Shown here in pieces: positions 17,818-27,200 of a DNA stretch of 39,289 nt; position 1 is the first letter of the stretch, and the number at the start of each line of letters is the position of its first letter. The position numbers and the translations under genes were made by a program. The notes under the pieces are model-generated. The model was not told the origin of the DNA, did not search any database, and saw only the letters and a program-made list of their open reading frames with translations. Origin of the DNA: CAZWCX01 sp964632945 (GTDB lineage: Bacteria; Planctomycetota; MHYJ01; WSZJ01; CAZWCX01); contig CAZWCX010000066.1 in NCBI GenBank assembly GCA_964632945.1, forward strand, positions 1 to 39,289, given 5' to 3'.

Positions 17818-19266
17818 ATGGATCGCGTCGTTCGGGTCGCCGCCCTTCTCGCCTGCCTGCTGTTCGCGGTCCCCGGCGCGCGCGCCGACAAGAAGGGAGA
17901 ACGGCAGGCCCAGTTGAATCGTTTCGAGAAGCTGGTCGACACCTACCAGGGCCGCCTGGAGGAGATCGTCAAGCAGACGGGAACGGCGCATGCAGAGCTG
18001 GCGAAGTGGTGCGCAAAGGCGGGTCTGCCGGCGGACGCAGCAGCGGAGGCCGCCCGCGCGGCCGAGCTGGATCCCGCCCTCGCTTCCGCGCTCGCGGACC
18101 TCGCGCCCGCCGGAGGAGCCGCTCCGGCCCCCGACGAAAAGACGCTTGCGGAGCGGACGAAGCGCCGCAAGTCCCTCGCCGCGGACCTCGCCAAGCGGTA
18201 CATCGACCTCGCGAACTGGTGCAGGAAGTCGGGCATGGAACTGGAATTCCGCAAGACCCTCCGCAAACTCGTGCGCCTGGTCCCGGAAAACCCCGACGTA
18301 CGAAAATTCCTCGGTCAGCAGAAACACCAGGGCGAGTGGCTCGAGTTCGAGGAGATCCAGAAGCGCAAGGGCCTCCGATTCTACAAGGGGAAATGGCTGC
18401 CCGAAGCGCAGTACGCCAAGACCCGCGAGGGAGACCTTGAAAAGCGTCGCGCGAGTTTCACCAAGCAGTACAAACTCGAGTTCAAGGCGCTGTACACCCC
18501 CCACCTCGACGTGTTCTACACCGTCTCGGATGAACGCGCGAACGAAGACGTGCCGGTGCTCACCGCCTTCTTCGAGAAGGTCCACCCGGAAATCTTCACG
18601 GGAGAATTTCGCCAGCCGTTCACGTTCCTCTATGTCAACGGACCGGAGCAGTTCAAGCAGATCGGACAGAGTCCCGGCTCGCTCGGCGTCTACTCGAACG
18701 GGACCCTCTACTCGTACGAGGGCGCCGAGGGTACCGGTACCTACGTCCATGAGCTGACCCACGGCATGGTGGACATCAGCTTCAAGCAGGGAGTGCCGGG
18801 TTGGTTCAACGAAGGGATCGCGAGCTTCTTCGAATCGTTCCGGACCCACAAGACCAAGGACGGGGGCCTGGAATTCGAGTTCGGCTACGTGAACCACCGG
18901 ATCGAGGTGTTGATGCGGGCGAGGAAGGACGGCTCCATGCAGCACCTGCGCGATTTCGTGAAGCGCACCGATTCGCAGACCAGCGATCTCGACTACGCCC
19001 ATGGCCGCGCGCTGTTCTGCTATCTGTTCTCGCGCGGTCTCCTGGATGCGTTCCTGCTCCGGCTGCAGCTCGAGCCGGGCAAGAAGTCGATCCTGGACCA
19101 CCTGGAAGAGACCCTGCTGCAGCCGGTCGACGCGATCCACGACGACTTCGTGCGATTCTCCGAGGCGAACCAGAGGGTGTGGACTCTGATCAAGCCGGTC
19201 GCACTGGCCGACGATACCGTCGATGCCAAGGTGCGGTTCGAGGAGTATGCGAGCTGGGCCGGATAG
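17818..19266 (+). CDS. Secreted MA-like (gluzincin) metalloprotease
   Basis: The 482-residue protein carries a signal peptide (about residues 1-22, ending GARA). A helical, TPR-like N-terminal half follows (to about residue 215, with alternating Ala/Leu helices and LVPENPDVRKFLGQ). The C-terminal half is a peptidase of the MA-like clan: HELTH at about residues 310-314 supplies the zinc histidines and catalytic Glu, and WFNEGIASFFE near 328-338 supplies the third ligand. A later segment, YAHGRALFCYLF, fits the helical subdomain of this family. CGGAG lies seven bases before the ATG. It probably acts in the periplasm. The substrate is unknown. It shares a divergent promoter region with the nucleotidase. 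Confidence 0.88.
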   Translation: MDRVVRVAALLACLLFAVPGARADKKGERQAQLNRFEKLVDTYQGRLEEIVKQTGTAHAELAKWCAKAGLPADAAAEAARAAELDPALASALADLAPAGGAAPAPDEKTLAERTKRRKSLAADLAKRYIDLANWCRKSGMELEFRKTLRKLVRLVPENPDVRKFLGQQKHQGEWLEFEEIQKRKGLRFYKGKWLPEAQYAKTREGDLEKRRASFTKQYKLEFKALYTPHLDVFYTVSDERANEDVPVLTAFFEKVHPEIFTGEFRQPFTFLYVNGPEQFKQIGQSPGSLGVYSNGTLYSYEGAEGTGTYVHELTHGMVDISFKQGVPGWFNEGIASFFESFRTHKTKDGGLEFEFGYVNHRIEVLMRARKDGSMQHLRDFVKRTDSQTSDLDYAHGRALFCYLFSRGLLDAFLLRLQLEPGKKSILDHLEETLLQPVDAIHDDFVRFSEANQRVWTLIKPVALADDTVDAKVRFEEYASWAG

Positions 19267-19304
19267 GAACTCCCCCCTCCCCCGTCGCGGCCGGCCCCGG
19301 GCGG

Positions 19305-20393
19305 CTACTTGGCTCCGCTTCCCCGCTTCCGCTTCTTCGCCCACTCCGTCTCCTCTCCGCCCCAGTCGTCCATGTCGAGCGGGTCGAAGATCGCCTGCTG
19401 GATGGGCAGTGGCAGAGAGGGTCCTCCCTGGCAACTGACGAAGTAGTTCGACTTGTTCTCCGGGAAGGTCGCCATCCCGTCGGGTTGAATGGCGGGGGGA
19501 TTGCGCTGAGTGCCGAAGGGGACCTTCTCCCCCGGACCGACCCGCGGGATCCGGGCGTGCGTGACGATGGCGATCGGGTCGCCGTTCTTGTCCTTGATGC
19601 GGGGTTCCTCCCCGCACGGGTAGAAGGCGACCACGACCCGCTCGGCGGCGGTATCTCCCCGATTTTCGACGGCGCCGCTCACCGTCCAGACTCCTTCCGC
19701 CTGGGTGGTCCACAGGACGTTCGTGACGACGAGAGAGATTCCCGGGGTGCGGGGCGTATCCGCGGACACCGTGGACACGCCCGTCGCGGGCCCTGCGCCC
19801 TTCTTGCCGCCGAAGGCGACGAAGCCGAGTCCGCCGAGCGCCAGGACGCCGAGCCCGATGTACACGAAGAGCATGGGGTTCGACTTGTCGGCCGACCCGC
19901 GGCGGGCGCGCGCGCGATTGCTGCCCGCGTACATCGGATTGGCATTGGCCGCCGTCTCGACCGGGTTGGGAACGTGGGGCTTGCCCGCACCGCGAATGCG
20001 CGAACTGCTGGGTCGCGAAGGGGCAACCGGCGCGGAGGTTGCCTTGCGGCGGGCATCCGATCCGCTGGTGCGGCGATCCGGCTCGGCCGGCGCAGGGCGG
20101 CGCAGGCCGCTGCTGGGAGCCTCCTTGCGCACGCCGCTGGGTGAATCCCGCCGGATCCCGCTCGGGGATTCGCGGCGGGCACTGCTCGGGGGGTCGCGGC
20201 GAACGCCGCTCGGGGAATCGCGCCGCACGCCGCTCGGGGAATCGCGCCGCACGCCGCTCGGGGAATCGCGCCGCACGCCGCTCCCCGATTTCCCCCTCTC
20301 CCCGGCGTCGCCGGAGCCGCCGCCCGGACGTTGGCGCTCGGAACCTTTCCCCGACGGGGATCCACCCGACAGGCGACGGGACGGACGATCCAT
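19305..20393 (-). CDS. Single-pass membrane protein with RRDSP octapeptide repeat tail
   Basis: The 362-residue protein has no signal peptide. Residues 38-93 are seven consecutive copies of an 8-residue unit with consensus SGVRRDSP (variants RRESP, RRDPP, RKEAP). Ser/Pro/Arg-rich sequence continues to about residue 170. A hydrophobic helix (LFVYIGLGVLALGGLGFVAFG, about 176-196) follows. Next comes a beta-rich domain of about 150 residues with a SGAVENRGDTAAERVVVAFYPCG core, resembling small extracytoplasmic immunoglobulin-like domains. With this topology the repeats lie in the cytoplasm and the C-terminal domain outside. The basic-Ser-Pro sites look like kinase targets. GGAGG lies seven bases before the ATG at 20393, which excludes an upstream in-frame start. 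I know of no named family. Confidence 0.82.
   Translation of the reverse strand: MDRPSRRLSGGSPSGKGSERQRPGGGSGDAGERGKSGSGVRRDSPSGVRRDSPSGVRRDSPSGVRRDPPSSARRESPSGIRRDSPSGVRKEAPSSGLRRPAPAEPDRRTSGSDARRKATSAPVAPSRPSSSRIRGAGKPHVPNPVETAANANPMYAGSNRARARRGSADKSNPMLFVYIGLGVLALGGLGFVAFGGKKGAGPATGVSTVSADTPRTPGISLVVTNVLWTTQAEGVWTVSGAVENRGDTAAERVVVAFYPCGEEPRIKDKNGDPIAIVTHARIPRVGPGEKVPFGTQRNPPAIQPDGMATFPENKSNYFVSCQGGPSLPLPIQQAIFDPLDMDDWGGEETEWAKKRKRGSGAK
20115..20282 (-). repeat. Seven in-frame 24-bp tandem repeats
   Basis: Seven 24-bp units encode the octapeptide repeats. The three units nearest the gene start (20211-20282) are identical base for base, while the other four have diverged by several bases each. 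An eighth, poorer unit may follow toward 20091. Identical neighbouring units suggest recent expansion or correction and make copy number prone to change. Confidence 0.92.
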
Positions 20394-20446
20394 GGAGGTG
20401 CCTCCGGCCAAGCGACTCGTGCGTCCCCGCACTTGGGGAAAGCACC

Positions 20447-20477
20447 ATTATATAGCGGTCGCGGCCGGACGATGCAA
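20447..20477 (-). promoter_or_regulatory. Promoter of the RRDSP repeat protein gene
   Basis: A perfect TATAAT lies on the minus strand at 20447-20452. The best -35 candidate is TTGCAT (20472-20477), 19 bases away, which is long. Transcription would start near 20440, giving a leader of about 47 bases. It sits just before the stop of the upstream acyl-CoA gene (20490). Confidence 0.5.
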
Positions 20478-20489
20478 GATGAGAGACAC

Positions 20490-22511
20490 TTACCCGTGGA
20501 CGAACCGGGCCGGTTCCTTGAGGCCGGTCTTCTTGAAGTTCTCCAGTCCGATCTTCATGTCCTGCGTGGCGCAGCATTCGCCGAACTTCCGGGCCTCCAG
20601 GCGGATGCCCTGGTCCAGCGGGAGCGCGGCGCCTTCGAGAATCGCCTGGCGCAGAATCTCGTCGATGCGCTTGCTGAATCCGCCGAGGTCGACATCGGGG
20701 AGTTTCGCGGGGATGGAAACGGGCCCACGCGGGATTGCCGGGACGCTCGCGGTTCCGGCGGCGAGGTCCTGCGCGAGCCGGAGCGCGCGCGCGCGGAGGT
20801 CCCCGTCGACTTCCTCCTGGATCAGCCCATACTCGCGGGCTTCCGCGGAGGACAGGCTCCCTGCGGTTCGCAGCAGGGTCCACGCCCGTTCGAACGGAAT
20901 CAGGCGCGGCAGGCGCTGGGTTCCGCCGGCGCCGGGGATGAACCCGAGCTTGGGCTCGGGTTGTCCCGCAAGAACCCGCTGCCCCTTGCGGGCAATCCGG
21001 GCGGTGCAGGCCATCGCGATTTCGTTTCCTCCCCCGAGCGCCAGCCCGTTCAGCGCGCAGACGACCGGCTTGCCGACCTTGTCGACCGCCTCGATCGCCG
21101 ACCCGGTTTCGAGGCAGAGGGACTCCCCGTCCCGGGGCCCTTGGATCTGCGCGAGCATCCCGAGGTCCGCCCCCGAGACGAAGGCCTTGGTGCCGAAGCC
21201 GGTGAGGACGATGGAGCGGATGCTCGAATCCGCGCGCAAGGTCTCGAACGTCTCGCGAATCTGCCGGAAGGTCTCGCGGTCCAGCGCGTTGAGGACGCGC
21301 GGGCGTCGGATCGTGACGACGGCCGTGTCGCCGCAGTCCTCGCGCAGGACGTACGGGATGCTCCAGGGCTTTCCGGCAGCGGCTTGACGCTGCAGGACCC
21401 CCGCGACCTTGAACCCGGCGTGGTTCGCGGCGTACGCCTGCACACGCGAAAGTGACTCCCCCACCCCCAGGCGATTCATCATGGCGAACGGGGCATTCAT
21501 GACCAGGCCGAGTTCGACGGCCATGTCCAGATCCGCGACGTTGGTGATGCCGCTGTCGAGAACCTCCGTGACCAGGCCGAAATAGGCGCCCACGAGCGCC
21601 TGGGAGACGCGTTCGAACATTCCGTCGTCGTACGTGACGGTTTCCCCCCGGCCGGCGGCCTCCCAGGGCTCCTTCTTCTCGATCTGCCGGTCGAGAATCG
21701 ACGGCGCCTTGAACCAGGGCATGATCTTCTCGTGGTAATGGTTGAGACCGACCTGCGTGATCGGATTCCCGCCGGTCAGGTTCATCGCGGTGAACGGTCC
21801 GACGCCGAGGCCGAGGACCTTGCAGGCGATGGCGTCGACCTGCTTGGGAGACGCGACTCCCTGTTCCACCAGGAGCGCCGCGGCCTGGAACAGCCCCTCG
21901 AAAATCGGGTCGACCGCGTACCCGTAGCGGGAACCGATGCGCACGGGTACTTTGCCGATGGCTTCGTAGAACTTCATGCAGAAGTCCGCGACCGCCCCGT
22001 CCGTGGTCCGGCCGGGAACCACCTCGACCAGCGGATTTCGCTCGGCCGGGAAGAAGTAGTGGATCACGAGCGCGCGGCCGGGCCGTTTGGCCTCGGAGAA
22101 GATCGCCTCGGGTTCGAGGTGCGACGAATTGGAAGCGAGGATCGCGTCCGGAGAGACCTGTTCTTCGAGTCGGGCGAAGATGCCGCGTTTGATTTCGACG
22201 CGCTCGGTCGCCGCCTCGACGACGAAGTCCGCGCCGCGGAGGGCGTCGGGATCGGCGGAGAAGGAGATGTTCCGGAAGATCTTCTCGGCCTGTTCCGCCT
22301 TGAAGGCCCCGGTCTCGACGCCCTTGTCGAGTTTCTTGCGGGTCTTGGCGGCGCCGGACTCCAGGGCCGAGGGCGAGATGTCGGTGACGACCACGGACAC
22401 GCCGTGCTCCGCGAGAACCTTACTGAAGTAAAGCGCGATGTCGGGGCCGATCTGGCCGCAGCCGACGACACCGATTCGGGCAATGGACCGACCGAACGCG
22501 GAGTAGGGCAT
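20490..22511 (-). CDS. Bifunctional 3-hydroxyacyl-CoA dehydrogenase / enoyl-CoA hydratase
   Basis: The 673-residue enzyme should catalyse two successive steps of fatty acid beta-oxidation in the cytoplasm. The N-terminal part is a Rossmann NAD domain (GVVGCGQIGPDIA near residue 14). It is followed by the SSHLEPE and IHYFFPAERNPLVEVVPG segments, which carry the catalytic dehydrogenase residues, and the helical C-terminal dehydrogenase domain to about residue 390. A crotonase domain occupies about 390-590: AFVSGADLGML, GLALGGGNE (first catalytic Glu) and PEPKLGFIPGAGGTQR (second Glu). The domain order is the reverse of E. coli FadB and resembles archaeal and FadN-type fusions. GGGAGG lies five bases before the ATG. 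No thiolase gene is nearby. Confidence 0.93.
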   Translation of the reverse strand: MPYSAFGRSIARIGVVGCGQIGPDIALYFSKVLAEHGVSVVVTDISPSALESGAAKTRKKLDKGVETGAFKAEQAEKIFRNISFSADPDALRGADFVVEAATERVEIKRGIFARLEEQVSPDAILASNSSHLEPEAIFSEAKRPGRALVIHYFFPAERNPLVEVVPGRTTDGAVADFCMKFYEAIGKVPVRIGSRYGYAVDPIFEGLFQAAALLVEQGVASPKQVDAIACKVLGLGVGPFTAMNLTGGNPITQVGLNHYHEKIMPWFKAPSILDRQIEKKEPWEAAGRGETVTYDDGMFERVSQALVGAYFGLVTEVLDSGITNVADLDMAVELGLVMNAPFAMMNRLGVGESLSRVQAYAANHAGFKVAGVLQRQAAAGKPWSIPYVLREDCGDTAVVTIRRPRVLNALDRETFRQIRETFETLRADSSIRSIVLTGFGTKAFVSGADLGMLAQIQGPRDGESLCLETGSAIEAVDKVGKPVVCALNGLALGGGNEIAMACTARIARKGQRVLAGQPEPKLGFIPGAGGTQRLPRLIPFERAWTLLRTAGSLSSAEAREYGLIQEEVDGDLRARALRLAQDLAAGTASVPAIPRGPVSIPAKLPDVDLGGFSKRIDEILRQAILEGAALPLDQGIRLEARKFGECCATQDMKIGLENFKKTGLKEPARFVHG

Positions 22512-22551
22512 GAGCGCCTCCCGTGGGATAGCGGAGAAACAGGGTCCGAGC

Positions 22552-22580
22552 AACCTACCCGGATGGGTGGAGGGAGTCAA
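22552..22580 (-). promoter_or_regulatory. Putative sigma-70-type promoter of the acyl-CoA fusion gene
   Basis: On the minus strand TTGACT (22575-22580, five of six consensus positions) and TAGGTT (22552-22557) are 17 bases apart. The start near 22545 leaves about 34 bases of leader with the GGGAGG ribosome binding site. Confidence 0.45.
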
Positions 22581-22610
22581 CCGATAGTGCCGGGAGGGGC
22601 GGCGGCTGCC

Positions 22611-24239
22611 TCAGTCGCCCGATCCCTCCCCCTCGTCGGCGAGCCAGTGGGACCAGAAGGCGGCGGCATCCTGGGGGGTGAGTACGCGGAGCTCGTGATC
22701 CTCGACCACGACCGCTCCGTCGCCCCAATAGCGCATCTGCTCCAGCAGGTCCGCGTGGGTTCCCGGCAGAAGCAGGGTCCAGCGGGTCGAACGGGCCCGA
22801 TCTTCGGGGAGAGCATCCATCCGGAGAGTGAGGCCGGCGGCTTTGGCCGCGGTTTCGAGGACGGTCAGGGCGGAGACGTCCGCCCAGATTTCGTCCCGGC
22901 GCGTCCCGCGCAGCCTCTGCCACGCCTCGGGCCGCCGGAGAGCGTTGAGCAGCAGGAGGGCGTGGGCAGGCTCGACCCACAGGTCGGGCGCGCGACCCTC
23001 CAGGACCGCGGCGAGGGTCGGGCCGGCGCGGGCATCGCCCAGACGTGCCAGGGCGAGCGCGGCGCGACCGCGGACGCGGGGCGCGGGGTCATCGAGGAGC
23101 GAGGCGACGAAGTCGACGCTGCGGATCGACATCATCTTTCCGAGGGCATCCGCGGCGGCGGCGCGGATCGAGTCGGCGCGGGCGGTGAGCAGTTCGAGCG
23201 CGCGTCCGGCGTGTTCCGCGGCCGCGAGCGCGCCCAGCGCTTCGAGAGCGGCGACCGTCAGGCCCGGGTGAGCCTCATCGAGGAGCGCCGCCAGTTCGCC
23301 GGCGGTATCGCTCACCTGAAGTTCGCCGACGAGTCGCACGGCGCGCAGGCGTGCCGCCGGGCGCGGGTCGCGCAGGAATGCGCGCAAGGCGGGGTGGTCC
23401 GGATTCGTCAGGGACCGGCGGAGCAGGGCGACGGCGCGTTCGGCCACGTCGGGTTCGTCCCCCAGCAACGGGAGCAGCTCCGGGCACCAGGCCGAGCCCG
23501 TTCCCCACTGGTCGAGGAGCCAGACTGCGCCGGTGCGGACGCGCGGATCTTCGTCGTGCAACCAGGCCGGAATCATGGGGGGATACACTTCCGGCCGTCC
23601 TCCCATGTCCCGGGCGAGCCGGGTCGACGCTTGGGCGGCGCCGACCCGGACCATGGAGCGGGCGTGGCGGACGGAATGAAGTTGGACCAGCGCACAGGCA
23701 GCCTGCTCCCGCACGGGCAGCTCCGGATCGTCCAGCGAGCCTGCGATCGCATCCTCGAACTCGGGAAGGCGCATCATTCCCAGGGCGGCCAGCGCCTCCC
23801 GCCGGATCTCCTCGTCGGGGTCGTGGAGCCATCCCGCGAGCTCCGGTCCCAGCTCGAGCGCCACGGCGCGGATGGACCAGCGGGCGATGAAGAGGCGGAC
23901 CTGCTGTCGCGTCTCCCCCGCATGGCCACGGGCGAGGACGGCCATCATGACCTTTGCCAGCGCAGGACGGTCGAGCGAGTGCGTCACCTCGACGTCCGGA
24001 GGATGGTCGAACCGGTCCCAGCGTACCCAGCCTACGAGCGCCGCCAGGCCCCGGGTCACCCGCTCACCGTCCTCGGACCGAAGGTCCTCGAGGATTCGGG
24101 AGCGTGCCTCCGCGGACTCGATCAGTTGCAGCGCATCCTCCAGGCCGTCCGATTGTCCGGCGCGGATTCCGCGCGCGAAGAAGAGCGCGGCGAGGACGAG
24201 CGCCACCGTGGCCGCCGGTCGGATTCCGATGAGAACCAT
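22611..24239 (-). CDS. Secreted HEAT-repeat protein
   Basis: The 542-residue protein has a signal peptide (about residues 1-27, ending RAGQ). From about 90 to 430 it is a run of two-helix HEAT-like repeats, recognisable from 'D.....R..A...L..L' patterns such as DPDEEIRREALAALGMM, DDPELPVREQAACALVQL and DDPAPRVRGRAALALARL. A short C-terminal beta-rich part contains DHELRVLTPQDAAAFW. HEAT arrays bind proteins rather than catalyse. The gene begins 12 bases after kinase 1 stops, with GGAGG four bases before the ATG, so both are probably co-transcribed. It may act outside the membrane with the extracytoplasmic TPR part of kinase 1; that partnership is inferred from gene order only. Confidence 0.87.
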   Translation of the reverse strand: MVLIGIRPAATVALVLAALFFARGIRAGQSDGLEDALQLIESAEARSRILEDLRSEDGERVTRGLAALVGWVRWDRFDHPPDVEVTHSLDRPALAKVMMAVLARGHAGETRQQVRLFIARWSIRAVALELGPELAGWLHDPDEEIRREALAALGMMRLPEFEDAIAGSLDDPELPVREQAACALVQLHSVRHARSMVRVGAAQASTRLARDMGGRPEVYPPMIPAWLHDEDPRVRTGAVWLLDQWGTGSAWCPELLPLLGDEPDVAERAVALLRRSLTNPDHPALRAFLRDPRPAARLRAVRLVGELQVSDTAGELAALLDEAHPGLTVAALEALGALAAAEHAGRALELLTARADSIRAAAADALGKMMSIRSVDFVASLLDDPAPRVRGRAALALARLGDARAGPTLAAVLEGRAPDLWVEPAHALLLLNALRRPEAWQRLRGTRRDEIWADVSALTVLETAAKAAGLTLRMDALPEDRARSTRWTLLLPGTHADLLEQMRYWGDGAVVVEDHELRVLTPQDAAAFWSHWLADEGEGSGD

Positions 24240-24251
24240 CGCGCCTCCGCG

Positions 24252-27200
24252 CTACTTGGGGTCGTCGCCGACCGACTCGAGGAATTCCTGCCAGCGGGGG
24301 TCTCTCCGCAGCGGCGCGAGTTCTTCGTCCTCGCGGAAGTTCCGCGAGCCGGTCACTCCCAGGGCGGGTAGGGCCTGCAGCTCGGCGAACGCCCGCCGGC
24401 GGAACTCCTCCGCTTCGGCCTCCGGCGCTTCTCCGGCGGCGTGGGCATAGAGCCGCGCCAACTCCAGCCGAACTCGCGCCTGGATCGGCGTGCCTTGCTC
24501 CGTCATCTGGGCGCGGAACTCCTTGGGCACTTCCTGGACCAGCGGCTCGAACTGTCCGGCCGCCTGCTCGAACTCCCGGCGGGCGGCGTCCCGCCGGCCG
24601 TCCTGCTTGTCGGCGAGCCCCCGATTGACCGTGTCTTGCCAGGCCCGTACCCGCGCGAGCATGCCGATTCGCGCTTCCACGTGGTCGACCAGGGGCTGGT
24701 ACTCCGCCTCGTATGCGGGAAAGAGGGCGAAGGCAGCGCGGAGGTCGGCGAGTGCATCCGCCCACCTCTGCTGGCGGTTCTGAAGGATCGCGCGTTGGAT
24801 GTAGGCGTACGCGAGTTTGGGGTTCTTCTGGATGGCCGAGGTGAAATCCCGGATCGCCTGCTCCACCCCTTCGTCCGCCGCCGCCGCGGGGAGATGATCG
24901 GCGATCGCCCGCACCGCGTGCGCGCGACCGCGATGCATCCAGGCATCCGCATGATTCGGATTCAGCTCGAGGGCGCGGGAGAGGCTCGCGATCGCCTGCT
25001 GGAGGCGGGGATCCGGGTCCATGCCGGCACGAGCCTCGAAGACCGACCAGTTGAACTGAAACAGCCCCATGTGGTTCCAGAGGTCGGCTGCCTTCGGCTG
25101 GAGATCAAGCGCCTTCTTCATGTCGCGCTCGGCATCGGCGAAAAACTCCAGGGCCTCGGCGGAATCGGTTTTCCGGTACTCCGCCCAGGCGACGCGGACA
25201 CCCACCAGCCGCACGTAGACATCGGCCGACTGCGGATTCTCCTGGACCGCCCGGGTGTAGTGCTCGAGCGCCCGCGACCAGTGATCGGAAGGATCGGCTC
25301 CCGCGCGCATTTCGTAGAGGCCCCAGTTGAACCGCACGTCGCCCCGGATCTGCCAGGCGTCCGCGAAGCGCGGGTTGAGTTCGACGGCGTGAGCCAACTC
25401 CGCCTCAGCCCGCCGGTAGTGTCCGCCGGGGTCCTCTCCCCGGTGCTCCAGCGCGAGGCCCCAATCGGCCAGGGCCGCGCCGCGGCGACGGTAAATCTCG
25501 CCGAGGGACGGGAAGATTTCCGCCGCCTTGCCGAGGTCCGCGACGGCGGCCGCGTAGTGTTCGTCCCCGCGACGCCCGGTCCGTTCGAACCAGGCGGCGC
25601 AGTTCAACCGCGTGTGGCCGCGTTCCAGCCAGGGATCGAAACGGGTCGGATCGACTTCGAGGGCGCGCCCGAGATCGGCCAGCGCGGCTTCGAACTGGGG
25701 CCCGGGATCGCGGCCGGTGGCCTCGAGCCGGATCGCCCAGCGATTCCGCAGCCAGGCCCGGCGAAGGTAGACCTGCGACGTCGCGGCGTCGAGCGACTCG
25801 GCCCGGGCATAGTCGGCGAGGGCCCGTTCCCAGAGGGGCTCGGGATCCTCGTGCCCGGAAATCGACGTGCCCCAGCGCACGAGCAATCCCGCGCGGCGGA
25901 CGTACGTGGCCGCCGCGTCGGGTCGGATTTCCAGGGCGCGGGTGAAATCGGCCTCGCCCCGGCGGAAATCGTCGGTCCCGTCCTCCCCGCGCAGATGGCG
26001 ATGCGACCCGAGCAGTACGGCCAGATGGGCGCGTCCTTCCCAGGCGCCGAAGGCCCGGTCGTCGAGCGCGAGTGCGGCATCGAAGTCCGCGCGCGCCCCT
26101 TCCCAGTGTAAGGTCGGGTCGGCTCCCCGGAGCGCCCCGTAGTTGCCCCAATCCGCGCGCACGAGGCCCCGGCCGACGAGGAACGGCACGTATCCGGGGT
26201 CGGCGGCGATGCCGATCCCGAAAACCCGGATGGCCGCGACCGGATCCCCTTCCTGGGCGGCGTGCTGCGCGAGGCCCTCGACGGCTTCCTCGCAGGCGGG
26301 ATCTTCGCGCAGAACGGCTTCCAACGCCTCGACCGCGGCCGCCTTGTCGTCCCCGGAATCGGCGAACAGGCCATACAACGCGCGGGCGCAGCGCAATTGC
26401 CGCTCGCCGATGCCGTCAGCGGTTGGATCCGCGGCGAGCGACTCGAGTCGGAGCAAGTCCGCGCGGATCGACGCGAGCTGTTCGCGGGCCGTCGCATCCG
26501 ACTGGGCGAGCCGCTCGTCGTTCGGCCGTTCGACGGACCCGGCGCCGCCGGTGCCGCCGGCGTCCAGGCCGCCTGCCGCGGCGAGCCGGCGGCCCTCTTC
26601 CCGGTTCCAGCCCTGCCGCAACTCCTCCATCCGGCGGCGGAACAAGCCGGCGTACAGGATCGCCCGCTCGTACCGCGCGGGCGCATACGAGGGGTCCTTG
26701 GCAAGGGCCCGCTCCTGCTGCTCCAGGGCCGCATCAAAGCGCAGCAGGGCCCGATACAGTCGTCCGAGGTGGTAGTGGGGCTCGGCCAGCCCGGACTCGT
26801 GCCGGGCGACGTCGTGGACGGCCCGTTCCAGCGGGGGCAGAAACTCCCGCGCGGCCTCGCTCATTCGCCCCCCGGCGCGACGCACGGCCAGAGCGTTGTC
26901 GAGATGGGTGCGGGCGACGACGCGGAGGGAGTGCAGGACTTCGCGCTCAAGCGATTTCGCCCGGATCGCGGAGAGTCCGGCGACGAGCAAGGCCAGGATC
27001 GCCAGCCCGCCGAGGACCGCCGCCGCGCGCCTCCGGCCCAGCCAGCGGAACGACCGTTGCCACCGGGAAGAAGGTCGGGCCTCGACCGGCTCTTGGTTCA
27101 GCCAGCGACCCAGGTCTTCGGACAGGGCCGCCGCGCTCGGATACCGGTCGGACTTCACCCGCGCCATCGCGGTGCAACAGATGGCCTCCAGGTCCCGGGG

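Noticed and set aside
20115..20282. CRISPR-like array of 24-bp repeats
   Set aside because: The repeats are contiguous without spacers, in frame, and encode the octapeptide tail.
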